A stretch of 64,000 nt of DNA, taken from assembly GCA_037481615.1 (NCBI GenBank), contig JBBFLI010000010.1. The stretch is one strand, 5' to 3'. The notes beneath the pieces were generated by a model. The model saw only the letters and a program-made list of their open reading frames with translations. It did not search any database and was not told the origin of the DNA. How positions within the stretch are numbered: the first letter of the stretch is position 1; every line of letters begins with the position of its first letter. Positions 25,757 to 33,480 of the stretch are shown piece by piece. A program made the translations under genes and the position numbers. This stretch comes from SpSt-501 sp037481615. Lineage in GTDB: Bacteria; Desulfobacterota; Desulfobacteria; Desulfobacterales; SpSt-501.

Positions 25757-28163
25757 AAAGGCTCTTCCAGGCGGGCACGGCGCCTCCCGCCGCGTCGCGG
25801 CGGAAGGGGACCCAGAGCAGGGCGAAGAAGGAAGGGGCGAGCTCCGCTGCGACGGGCGGGACGAGGATCTCTTCCGGCGGGGCGGCCTCGGGGTCGACGG
25901 CGGCCTCGATCGCGGCGATGTCGGCCTCGAGGGCGGCCTCGAGCGCGGCGATCCGCTCGCGCACGCCCGCCGCGCTCTCCTCGGCTCGCGCCGCGTCCAT
26001 GCTCTCTTTCCGGAGGCGCCCGGCGGATTTCGCCGCGGTCCCGATGCGCCCAGCCGAGGTCGCGCTCACGGCCCGCCGGCCGAGAAAGGCGCCCAGGATC
26101 GCCGTGCCGAAGGAGATCGCCGTTTCCACCTTCTTGGCGGCGAGCTGTTCCTTCTCGCGGGCCACGGCCTGCTCGGCCCGCAGCAGCCGGTCGCGCAACA
26201 CGGCGAAGCGCTCGGCGTAGCGGCGGCGCAGGGCCTCGACGCGGCGGTCGCGCTCCTCGCGCAGCAGCTGCGCCCGGCGGGCGAGGAACTCGGCCCGGGA
26301 CTCCCCCGGCCGGGAGAGCGCGCCGGTTTTCGGGCAGCGGAGCAGCGGGAGGGCAAGCCCCCGCCTCGCCCAGCGTGCAAGCTCCCGCTTCCAGCCCTCG
26401 TAGGCTTTCGCGTTGCGCGCGGCCGCGGGCAGCTCTCCCAAACGCCCTGCGGCGGGGAGCCCTTTCAGGAAGGCCGCCGGGTCGAGATCGAGGACGCGCG
26501 CCCGGTCCCAGTCGAGGGGGGCGGCCGCCTGCGCCGCGGAAAGAAAGGCGCAGAGCCCCACCCGGCGGGTGAGGTCGATTCCGTGCTTGTGGCTCGTGTG
26601 GCGCACCTCCAGGCGGGCGAAGAGGGCGGGCAGGTATTCGACCGGCCCTTCCGCGCTTTCCGGCGGCAGGGTGAAGACCGGGATCCCCGGCGGCAAGAGC
26701 GGGGGGGCGAGGCCCGGCAGGGCGGAAGGCGCTGCGGGCTCCGGCCCCGGCTCCCGGCCCGCCGCGGCGGAAAGCCTCTGGATGTCCTCGCGGGTCATCG
26801 GGCCGCGGAGGTAGGAGAGGGTCCAGCGGGTCTGGAAGAGGAGCGGCTCGTTCTCCTTCGCCCGGTGCAGCAGAAAGACGCGTTTCCCCAGACCGGAGAG
26901 AATCCGCTCGAGCCCGCGGCGGTCGAAGCCCGCGCCGGCCGACGCCCCCTCGAGACCGGAAAGGACCCGCTCGCGGTCGGTCTCGGTCTGCAGCCGGCCG
27001 AGGAACCAGGTGCCGGCGTTGGCCAGCCCCTTGTAGTCGAGATCCACGGGGTTCTGGGTGGCGAGCACGACCCCCAGACCGAAGGCGCGGGCCTGCTTGA
27101 GCAGCGTGAGCAGCGGCGTCTTGGAGGGCGGGTTGGCGACCGGCGGCAAGAAGCCGAAGATCTCGTCCATGTAGAGGATCGCCCGCAGACTCCCCGTGCC
27201 CGGTTGCGCCCGCATCCAGGCGATCGTCTCGATCAGGAGCCGGGTGACGAAGAACATGCGCTCGGCGTCGTCCAGGTGGGCGATCGTCATGATGGAGGCG
27301 CGCGGGCGGCCGTCCTCCGTGTAGAGCAGCCGGCCCACGTCGAGGGGGTCGCCCTCCGTCCAGGCCTCGAAGCCCGGGGAGGCGACCAGGTTGTTGAAGC
27401 GCAGCGCGAGCGCGAAACGCTCCCTCGCCGGGAAGAAGGATTCGAGGTCGAGCAGACCCACGCGCTCGAAGGGCGGGTTCTGGATCCCGTGGACGAGGGC
27501 GGCGGCATCGAGGCTTCGCCCCTCGGCCCAGGCCGCGGAGAGCAGCTGGGCGACGAGGATGTGCTCGCGGCTCGTCACCGGGTCGGCGGCGACCCCCACG
27601 AGGGCGAGAAGCCCCGTCGTCGTCTGCTGCAGGTGCCCGCGCAGGAGGTCGCGTTCGGCGCGCACGGCCTCGGGCGGCGGGGCGATTTTTCCCAGCAGGT
27701 TGACGGGGCGCCCGGCGCGGCTTCCCGGCGTGTAGAGCGCGAACTCGGCCGCCTCGCGCAGCAGGCGGACGCGCTCGGCGTCCTGTTCCCATTCGGCCAG
27801 CCCCTTGCGCCACAGCGCCGCCTGCCGGGCGGCGAACTCGCGGCGGTCGAGCCCGGCGGAGACGGCGTCGGCCTCGCTCACCCAGGGGAGAAAGGCCTCG
27901 GCCGAGAGCTCGGGCAGCGTGAGCAGGAGGTTCGGCAGATCGCCCTTGGGGTCGATGGCGATCACCGGGACGCGGTCGATCAGGGCCTCCTCGAGGAGCG
28001 CGATCCCCAGCCCCGTCTTGCCCGAGCCGGTCATGCCGATGATCACGGCGTGGGTGGTGAGATCCCGGGAGTCGTACAAAACGACCTCGCCGGTGGGGGA
28101 ACCCGCGGCGGGGTCGACCCTGCGGCCGAGGTAGAAGACACCGAGTTGTTCGAACTGCTTCAT
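25755..28163 (-). CDS. HerA/DUF87-type ATPase (hexameric helicase-like)
   Basis: 802 residues of the HerA-FtsK ATPase group. Walker A 'IGMTGSGKTGLGIALLEE' lies near residue 42, 'IAIDPKGDLPNLLL' near 72, Walker B 'ILYMDEIFGFLPP' near 325, and a sensor/Arg-finger region 'VLATQNPVDLDYKGLANAGTWFLGRLQT'. The last ~250 residues are Arg/Ala/Glu-rich and coiled-coil-prone ('RRQAQLLREERDRRVEALRRRY' type sequence), followed by a small hydrophobic segment. NurA or restriction partners, often seen with HerA, are absent. The role is unknown: DNA translocation in repair or defence is possible. It appears monocistronic. Confidence 0.82.
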   Translation of the reverse strand: MKQFEQLGVFYLGRRVDPAAGSPTGEVVLYDSRDLTTHAVIIGMTGSGKTGLGIALLEEALIDRVPVIAIDPKGDLPNLLLTLPELSAEAFLPWVSEADAVSAGLDRREFAARQAALWRKGLAEWEQDAERVRLLREAAEFALYTPGSRAGRPVNLLGKIAPPPEAVRAERDLLRGHLQQTTTGLLALVGVAADPVTSREHILVAQLLSAAWAEGRSLDAAALVHGIQNPPFERVGLLDLESFFPARERFALALRFNNLVASPGFEAWTEGDPLDVGRLLYTEDGRPRASIMTIAHLDDAERMFFVTRLLIETIAWMRAQPGTGSLRAILYMDEIFGFLPPVANPPSKTPLLTLLKQARAFGLGVVLATQNPVDLDYKGLANAGTWFLGRLQTETDRERVLSGLEGASAGAGFDRRGLERILSGLGKRVFLLHRAKENEPLLFQTRWTLSYLRGPMTREDIQRLSAAAGREPGPEPAAPSALPGLAPPLLPPGIPVFTLPPESAEGPVEYLPALFARLEVRHTSHKHGIDLTRRVGLCAFLSAAQAAAPLDWDRARVLDLDPAAFLKGLPAAGRLGELPAAARNAKAYEGWKRELARWARRGLALPLLRCPKTGALSRPGESRAEFLARRAQLLREERDRRVEALRRRYAERFAVLRDRLLRAEQAVAREKEQLAAKKVETAISFGTAILGAFLGRRAVSATSAGRIGTAAKSAGRLRKESMDAARAEESAAGVRERIAALEAALEADIAAIEAAVDPEAAPPEEILVPPVAAELAPSFFALLWVPFRRDAAGGAVPAWKSL

Positions 28164-28319
28164 GTTTTCCTCGCGCGGGCCTAAAGGAAAGGGGGGAAAA
28201 CGGGGCTGCTCAGCCGTTGCTTAGCGGTTGCGCCGCGGGATGTCAAACCGGAAGGGCGACGGCAGAAGAAAAGAAAAGCGCAGGCTTGCGGCGTTTTCCC
28301 GCCGGGACCGGGGCCGGCC

Positions 28320-28388
28320 TCAGGCGAGGATGAGCCGCACCAGTGCGGTGAGCACGATCAGGATCCCCATGAGATCGAGCATGTCCAT
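28320..28388 (-). CDS. Possible 22-residue membrane peptide
   Basis: A short frame encodes MDMLDLMGILIVLTALVRLI plus LA, a single hydrophobic helix with acidic N-terminal residues and one Arg. GAGG lies 7 bases before the ATG. A hairpin (28289-28304) followed by a T-rich stretch on the minus strand lies just downstream. I know no homologue. The well-placed ribosome site and helix make it worth keeping, but such short frames can arise by chance. Confidence 0.35.
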   Translation of the reverse strand: MDMLDLMGILIVLTALVRLILA

Positions 28389-28618
28389 CAGACCGCCTCG
28401 ATCGGACGATTGCCGCAGGTTGGGTGCCCAGATGCCAAAGCAAAAATCGTGCAATCCGGGAATAGTGCATTTTTCCCCGGAATTTCGGGGACGACGAGAG
28501 GCGAACCCTTCGGGGTGGGCAAATCGTTGGGGGTCGGTTGGGAAGAAAATTACCCAAGTTTTCTTTCCCGCCGGCGTCTGTTAGGCTCCGGCGGGAATCC
28601 CGGCGGAAGGAGAAATTC
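28389..28618. other. Intergenic region upstream of the rubrerythrin-like gene
   Basis: With the peptide frame, this fills the 455 bases between the HerA-like gene and the diiron protein gene. It contains a 6-bp hairpin TCCCCG-N6-CGGGGA at 28474-28491 and the long inverted repeat at 28540-28569 listed separately. I see no convincing coding frame on either strand and no clear -35/-10 pair. Confidence 0.5.
28540..28569. promoter_or_regulatory. Inverted repeat, candidate operator
   Basis: GGGAAGAAAA (28540-28549) and TTTTCTTTCCC (28559-28569) form a near-perfect inverted repeat, with one bulged base around a 9-base centre. It lies about 50 bases before the start of the rubrerythrin-like gene. 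The position suits a repressor or activator site for a stress-regulated diiron protein. The regulator is unknown. Confidence 0.45.
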
Positions 28619-29104
28619 ATGTTTCGGATCGGCGAGATCCTGGACCTGGCGGTCCGCATCGAGCAAAACGGCGAGAAGACCTACCGCACCGCCCGCGAGC
28701 GTTTCGGTGACGAGAACCTCGTGGAGCTCCTCTCCTGGATGGCCGACGAGGAGGCGCGCCATGCCGCGTGGTTCGGCGACCTCAGGCGGAGAGTCGAATC
28801 GGGCCGGGGGAACCCTTTCCTCGAAGAGATGACCCGCAAGGTCCTGGACGACCTGGTCGCCGGGAGGAGCTTTTCCCTGGAAGAGGTCGATTTCGCGGCG
28901 ATCCCGGACCCTGCGCGGCTGATCGAAGTCTTCCTCGGCTTCGAGCAGGATACGGTTCTCTTCTACGAGATCCTCTCCTCCTTCGTCGAGGAGGAGGCGA
29001 CCGCCCGGCATCTCGAGACGATCATCGCCGAGGAGAGGCGGCACATCGAGCGGCTGGAGGAGGTGCGGCGCGAACTCGAGCAGGCGGCGGAGGAGCGCCG
29101 CTGA
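28619..29104 (+). CDS. Rubrerythrin-like diiron (ferritin-like) protein
   Basis: 161 residues, all helical. Four helices carry iron ligands in the ferritin-like pattern: 'RIEQNGEKTY' (~14), 'DEEARHAAWF' (~44), 'GFEQDTVLFYE' (~103) and 'EERRHIERL' (~140), i.e. two E and two ExxH motifs. There is no C-terminal rubredoxin CxxC, so it is the short rubrerythrin type. Members reduce peroxide or handle oxidative stress in anaerobes. The ATG at 28619 has GGAAGGAG upstream. Its 3' end overlaps the convergent CAP-domain gene by 142 bases. Confidence 0.85.
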   Translation: MFRIGEILDLAVRIEQNGEKTYRTARERFGDENLVELLSWMADEEARHAAWFGDLRRRVESGRGNPFLEEMTRKVLDDLVAGRSFSLEEVDFAAIPDPARLIEVFLGFEQDTVLFYEILSSFVEEEATARHLETIIAEERRHIERLEEVRRELEQAAEERR

Positions 29105-30324
29105 GTCCCGGCGCGAAGTGCCGCGGCGAGAAACAGGGCCGTGAGCGCCGCAGCGGCCGCCGGGGACCCCCCCCTGCTCTCGAAGGCCGTGCCGAGGAAA
29201 CAGCCTCCGCCCCCCCCGCCTCCGCCGCCCCGGCTCACCGAGGGGTTCGTCGCGGCGGCGGAATAGGACTCGAGATCGAGCAGCACGCTCGTCGCGCCCA
29301 CGCTCACGGTGCGCTCGAAGCGGCCGTCGAGCTCGCCCCCGTAGAAGATGACGCGGTAGACTCCGGGTTCGAGGATGGGGATCGCCCAGCCGCCACTCTC
29401 CCCCGTCACGGCGAAATAGGTGCCGTGGTCGGGGCTCACCCGCACCCCGCTCAGCCCCTCGCCCGGATCGTAGAGGCCGTTGGCGTTCGTGTCCTCCCAG
29501 ACGGTCCCGACGAGGAAACGGTTGTAGTGGTCGGGGTAGGCCGTGTTCGCGGCGGCGAAGTCGCCGGCGATCACCTGGGGCCCGACCTGGGTCGCCGGGT
29601 TCGTCTCGGGGACAACGGCGTAGCCCGCGTTCGTCCAGTTGCCGCTCAGCCCCATGACGGCCAGGCGGTGGCCGGGCGGGTCCTGCATGCCGTCCGGGCC
29701 GAAGCCCCAGTCGATGTTGAAGGCCGCATGCCCGTACAAGGCGCTTTTGGCGTAGGAAAAGACGACCCCGGCGGCCGAGGTGTACTTGAAACCCGCTTCC
29801 TGAATGCGCGCGAACTGGCCGTCGTGGGTCTGGCCGTCGATCGCGATCAGGTACTCGCCGTGGGCCCGGGCCGCGGCCCAGAGCCGGGCGTCGAAGGCCG
29901 CGGGCGGTTTGGGGGGAAGAGCGGCGAAGGACTCCTTCATCGCCTCGAGGTTCACCCCGAAGAAGAGCACCGCCTGGCGCACGTCCGGGTCGGTCGCGGC
30001 GAGCTCGGCGAGCCAGGCGCCCTCCCGGGCGGGGTTCGTGCGCGCGCGGTTGGCGAGCCAGAGCATCTGCTGCTCGTTGCCGTCGGGGTGGCGGCCGTCG
30101 GTCGTCTTGTGGTAGATCCACTCGATCGCGGGGGCGCCCGAGAGCGCGGGCCGGGGTTCCTCGGCGGCGATGCGGGAATCGGCGGGGGCTTCGACGACCG
30201 GCGGGTCGGGTTCGGGGAAATGAACTTCGGCCGCCCCCGGGAGGGGGGTTGAAAGGAGCAGCAGCACGAGGCCGATGGCGGCGGTCGGAAGGGGCCCGGC
30301 TTTTCGTTTCGGGTGCAGGTTCAT
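28963..30324 (-). CDS. Secreted CAP/SCP-domain protein with SdrD-B-like domain and CFI-box-type tail
   Basis: 453 residues. A signal peptide ('AAIGLVLLLLSTPLPGAAE') is followed by a CAP (SCP/PR-1) domain, residues ~60-240, with 'LWLANRARTNPAREGAWL', 'ARAHGEYL', 'THDGQFARIQEAGF' and 'PPGHRLAVMG'. A SdrD B-like domain at ~245-335 has the calcium-loop-like 'DTNANGLYDPGEG'. A poly-Gly run, 'CFLGT', a hydrophobic helix and 'RR' then form a C-terminal anchor resembling CFI-box-CTERM. About 45 Ser/Arg-rich residues follow, antisense to the rubrerythrin gene, so the true end may be earlier. It is divergent from the subtilisin-like gene. Confidence 0.75.
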   Translation of the reverse strand: MNLHPKRKAGPLPTAAIGLVLLLLSTPLPGAAEVHFPEPDPPVVEAPADSRIAAEEPRPALSGAPAIEWIYHKTTDGRHPDGNEQQMLWLANRARTNPAREGAWLAELAATDPDVRQAVLFFGVNLEAMKESFAALPPKPPAAFDARLWAAARAHGEYLIAIDGQTHDGQFARIQEAGFKYTSAAGVVFSYAKSALYGHAAFNIDWGFGPDGMQDPPGHRLAVMGLSGNWTNAGYAVVPETNPATQVGPQVIAGDFAAANTAYPDHYNRFLVGTVWEDTNANGLYDPGEGLSGVRVSPDHGTYFAVTGESGGWAIPILEPGVYRVIFYGGELDGRFERTVSVGATSVLLDLESYSAAATNPSVSRGGGGGGGGGCFLGTAFESRGGSPAAAAALTALFLAAALRAGTQRRSSAACSSSRRTSSSRSMCRLSSAMIVSRCRAVASSSTKEERIS

Positions 30325-30387
30325 TTCCGCAGGGATGAAAGGGCATCGCGAATAGCGCAAAGGATCCTTCGGCGCAAGAGGGAACTG

Positions 30388-32619
30388 ATGGGGAAGTTTT
30401 CCCCCCGTCGTTTTATCGGCAATTTCCGGCTTCGATTGAGGCGTTTTGCGTGCGGGGAGCGTATCGGCGCCGGGGGGGCGCTCCGGCGGAGCGGCGGCCC
30501 GATCGTTGCAGCGGCGCTGCTGGTGGCCGCCGCGGGGATCTTCCCGGCCGATGACGCCTCGGCCGCGCGCCACCTTCCCCATCAGGCGCCGGGGGAGATT
30601 CTCGTGCGATCGCGAAGCCCCGAGACTCCCGCCGCCGCCAGACGCCTGGGGGCCCGCGCGGTAAGGCCGCTGGCGATCCCCGGCCTGAAGCGCATCGTCC
30701 TGCCGCCGGGCGCAAGCGTCCCCGAAGCGCTCGCGAGATTGCACGAGGACCCGGATGTCCTCTACGCCGAGCCGAATGCGCTGCGCCGGCTGGGGAAATC
30801 GCCGACCGACCCCCTCTTCCCCTCGCTCTGGGGCGCCACCCGCATGCGCGCCCCGCTCGCCTGGGATTCCCTGACCGACTGCCGGGAGACGGTCGTCGCC
30901 CTCCTCGACTCCGGCCTCGACACGACCCACCCCGATCTTTCGGCCAATCTCTGGGTCAACGCCGGCGAGATCCCCGGAAACGGCCTCGATGACGACGGAA
31001 ACGGCCGCGTGGACGACATCCACGGCTGGGATTTCGTCTTCGAGGACCCCGACCCCGGGGACGCGAACGGCCACGGCACGCACGTGGCGGGCACGATCGC
31101 CGCCGTGGGCGAAAACGGGATCGGGGTGGCGGGCCTCTGCTGGCGCGCGCGGCTCATGGTGCTGCGCGCCTTCGACGCCTCGGGCTCGGCGACCGTCGCC
31201 GATCTCGTCCAGGCGCTCGCCTACGCCCGCGACATGGGCGCCCGCGTCGTCAATGCGAGTTACACGGGCGAGCTCGCCTCCCAGGCGGAGAAGGAGGCGA
31301 TCGAAAGCCTCGCGGCCGCCGACGTGCTGGTGGTGACGGCGGCCGGAAACGACGGCCGCGACATCGATCAGGCGCCGGTCTACCCCGCGGCCTACGATCT
31401 CCCGAACGTGCTGGTGGTCGCCGCCTCCGACACCTCCGACCGCCCGGCGGCCTACACCAACCGCGGCGTGCGCCGGGTGCACGTCGCCGCCCCGGGGGAG
31501 GCGATCCTGAGCACGCAGATGGGAGAGGAAGAGGCGCTCCCGCTCCAGGACTTCGAAAGCGGAACGGGCGGCTGGGCTCTCGATCCGCCCGCCGGGCGCA
31601 CGAGCCCCGGTTTCGACAGCCTCTGGGCCCTCGCCGACAGCCCGGCCGGGGACTACGGCAACGCCGTGAACGCCTCGCTCGCCTCGCCCCCCTTCGATCT
31701 CGCCGGGTTCGCGGGCGGGGTGCTCGAGTTCTCTTTGCGCCACGACATCGCTCCCGACGGGGACCGACTCTTCGTGGAGAGTTTTCCGGGCCGGGAAGGG
31801 ATCTGGACTTCGCGCGAGGTCTGGACCTTCGGGGCGGGGGGGAGCGCCCTTTTCACCGAGGGGGTCGACGGGCGCTCGGCCGGCTGGGTCTTCGCCGAGT
31901 CCTACTTCGATGGCCCGGATCTCCAGGCGGGAAGCCGCGTGCGCTTCCGCCTCCAGACGAACGCCTTCGGCACCGCCGACGGCTTCGCCGTCGACGAGGT
32001 GCGGGTGCGGGCTCTGCGGCGGGGGCAGGATGTCTACGGGACGCTCTCGGGCACCTCCATGGCGACGGCCCACGGCAGCGGGGTCGCTGCCCTGGTGCGG
32101 GCCCTCGACCCGGGGCTTGCGGCCGGGCAGGTGCGGGAGCGTCTCGTCGACGGTGCCGAGCGCACACCCGCGCTCGCCGGTGTCGTCCTCTCGGGGGGAC
32201 GGCTCGACGCCTTCCGCGCCGTGAACGGGGTTCCCGCCCCGCCGGCCCGCTTTGCCGCCCGCGGGGTCTCCGGTTCCCGGATCGACCTTTCCTGGGCGGG
32301 AGGCTACCTCGGCCCCGTGCGCATCCGGATCGAGCGGCGCCGCTCGGGCGGGACCGATTTCACGGAGATCGCCGTCGTGGATGCGGCCTCCGCCCTCTGG
32401 TCGGACACCGCCGTCGAGGCCGGGGCCTCCTACGTCTACCGCGCCTGGGCGGACAACGGCGAGAAGCGCTCCGACACGGCGGTCGAGGCCGCGGCGACGG
32501 CGACGGCGCCCTCCCCCTCCGGGGGGGGCGGGGGCGGGTGTTTTCTCGAGACAATCGCCGGCGGCGCGCAGGCCCCCGGATTTTCCTTCCCGGCTACCGG
32601 GCGTCGACCACCTCGCTGA
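30388..32619 (+). CDS. Subtilisin-like (S8) serine protease with inserted beta-sandwich domain and CFL tail
   Basis: 743 residues. A hydrophobic export signal lies at ~35-58 and an I9-like propeptide to ~135 ('GEILVRSR', 'DPDVLYAEPN'). The catalytic residues are Asp in 'VVALLDSGLDTTHPDL', His in 'NGHGTHVAGT' and Ser in 'GTLSGTSMATAHGSG'. Between His and Ser sits an extra ~165-residue beta-rich domain (from 'LQDFESGTGGWAL' to 'GFAVDEVRVRAL') resembling MAM/choice-of-anchor modules. A fibronectin III-like domain follows, then a Gly run and 'CFLET'. The tail stops without a membrane helix and overlaps the convergent EthD gene by 26 bases. The ATG at 30388 has GAGGGA upstream. Confidence 0.88.
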   Translation: MGKFSPRRFIGNFRLRLRRFACGERIGAGGALRRSGGPIVAAALLVAAAGIFPADDASAARHLPHQAPGEILVRSRSPETPAAARRLGARAVRPLAIPGLKRIVLPPGASVPEALARLHEDPDVLYAEPNALRRLGKSPTDPLFPSLWGATRMRAPLAWDSLTDCRETVVALLDSGLDTTHPDLSANLWVNAGEIPGNGLDDDGNGRVDDIHGWDFVFEDPDPGDANGHGTHVAGTIAAVGENGIGVAGLCWRARLMVLRAFDASGSATVADLVQALAYARDMGARVVNASYTGELASQAEKEAIESLAAADVLVVTAAGNDGRDIDQAPVYPAAYDLPNVLVVAASDTSDRPAAYTNRGVRRVHVAAPGEAILSTQMGEEEALPLQDFESGTGGWALDPPAGRTSPGFDSLWALADSPAGDYGNAVNASLASPPFDLAGFAGGVLEFSLRHDIAPDGDRLFVESFPGREGIWTSREVWTFGAGGSALFTEGVDGRSAGWVFAESYFDGPDLQAGSRVRFRLQTNAFGTADGFAVDEVRVRALRRGQDVYGTLSGTSMATAHGSGVAALVRALDPGLAAGQVRERLVDGAERTPALAGVVLSGGRLDAFRAVNGVPAPPARFAARGVSGSRIDLSWAGGYLGPVRIRIERRRSGGTDFTEIAVVDAASALWSDTAVEAGASYVYRAWADNGEKRSDTAVEAAATATAPSPSGGGGGGCFLETIAGGAQAPGFSFPATGRRPPR

Positions 32620-32911
32620 TCTGGCGGATGGGGGCGATGTCCGTGAAGTTGGGGATGTCCCCTCGGAGCGCCCCGCCCGAGGCCGCCACCCCCTTTTCGT
32701 AGCCGTCGGCGGTCTCGAAGTAGAGGTTCCCGATGCAGACATAGGGGGCGGGCTTCCCCTCGCCTCCGGAGAGGCCCCGCAGCACCTCGGTGCGCACGAG
32801 GCCGAAGGGCTTGAGCAGCCGGAAGACGAGATCCATGTGCGTGGTCCGGTAATAGTCGAGATCGAACCGTGCCCCTTCCCGATGGGGGTACATGACGCTC
32901 ACCTTGTACAT
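32594..32911 (-). CDS. EthD family protein
   Basis: 105 residues in the dimeric alpha/beta-barrel (EthD) fold. It starts 'MYKVSVMYPHREGARFDLDYY' with 'HMDLVFRLLKPFGL', and ends 'IPNFTDIAPIRQISEV'. EthD proteins are small oxygenase- or degradation-associated proteins of unclear chemistry. The ATG at 32911 has GGGAGGAAAA; the frame is open to 32974 but that extension has no ribosome site. It follows the DUF gene at 32946 after 34 bases, in the same orientation. Confidence 0.85.
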   Translation of the reverse strand: MYKVSVMYPHREGARFDLDYYRTTHMDLVFRLLKPFGLVRTEVLRGLSGGEGKPAPYVCIGNLYFETADGYEKGVAASGGALRGDIPNFTDIAPIRQISEVVDAR

Positions 32912-32945
32912 TGTTTTCCTCCCTGGAGTTCGCCGCGTCTTCAGC

Positions 32946-33470
32946 TCAGGCGTTTTCTCCTGCCGTTTCCGCATCCGCCGCGGCGGGAAGCTCCGGGATG
33001 CGGTGGCGGCTCATGCGGGTCTCGAGGAAGAAGCCTTCCCCGGAGAAGCTCATCAGCGGCGACAGCTGCACCATCGCCTCCTCGGTGAAGCGGATGCGCT
33101 CGCCTTCGTGCGTCAGATAGAGAGCCTCCCCGGAGACGAACAGGGATGGCGGGTCGAGGGGGATTTCCGCGCCGGTGTTCAGCCGCAGGCGGATCTCCTC
33201 TCCGATCCGGACCTCGCGCACGAAGAGAGCGGTGTCCTCGTAAGGGAAATAGACCTTTTCGAGCCGGGCGCCGTGACGCTGCCCGACATAATAGCCGCCC
33301 GCGTCGCGCCGGATCGAACGGTGGAAATGGGCGCTGATGCGCGGGTTGCGGAAGACGCCGTGGGCGTTTCGCCAGCGGCCGCGGCGGTCGAGCCAGAAGA
33401 CCGCCTTCTCCCGCGGCACGACGATCGCGCCCGGCTCCCCCTCCGGCGCCTCTCGCGGCGGATCGGCCAC
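32946..33470 (-). CDS. Conserved hypothetical protein (DUF1285-like)
   Basis: 174 residues, soluble. Distinctive sequence includes 'VFWLDRRGRWRNAHGVFRNPRI', 'SIRRDAGGYYVGQ', 'VYFPYEDTALFVREV' and 'LFVSGEALYLTHEGERIRF'. I recall similar deltaproteobacterial proteins often mislabelled 'MFS transporter permease', but there is no membrane segment here. The repeated short beta-strands suggest tandem barrel-like domains. The gene lies directly between the IrrE-like gene (10-base gap) and the EthD gene. The function is unknown. Confidence 0.7.
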   Translation of the reverse strand: MADPPREAPEGEPGAIVVPREKAVFWLDRRGRWRNAHGVFRNPRISAHFHRSIRRDAGGYYVGQRHGARLEKVYFPYEDTALFVREVRIGEEIRLRLNTGAEIPLDPPSLFVSGEALYLTHEGERIRFTEEAMVQLSPLMSFSGEGFFLETRMSRHRIPELPAAADAETAGENA

Positions 33471-33480
33471 GGTTCCTCCC

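Noticed and set aside
28550..30346. A 598-codon frame overlapping the CAP gene on the same strand.
   Set aside because: The adjacent frame encodes the signal peptide, CAP domain and Ca-loop motif; this frame is Arg/Pro-rich with no domain.
32510..32619. A frameshift at the poly-G run as the cause of the short subtilisin tail.
   Set aside because: The CFL motif is read in frame after the G-run, and the other frames downstream do not supply a membrane helix. The short tail is therefore reported as seen.
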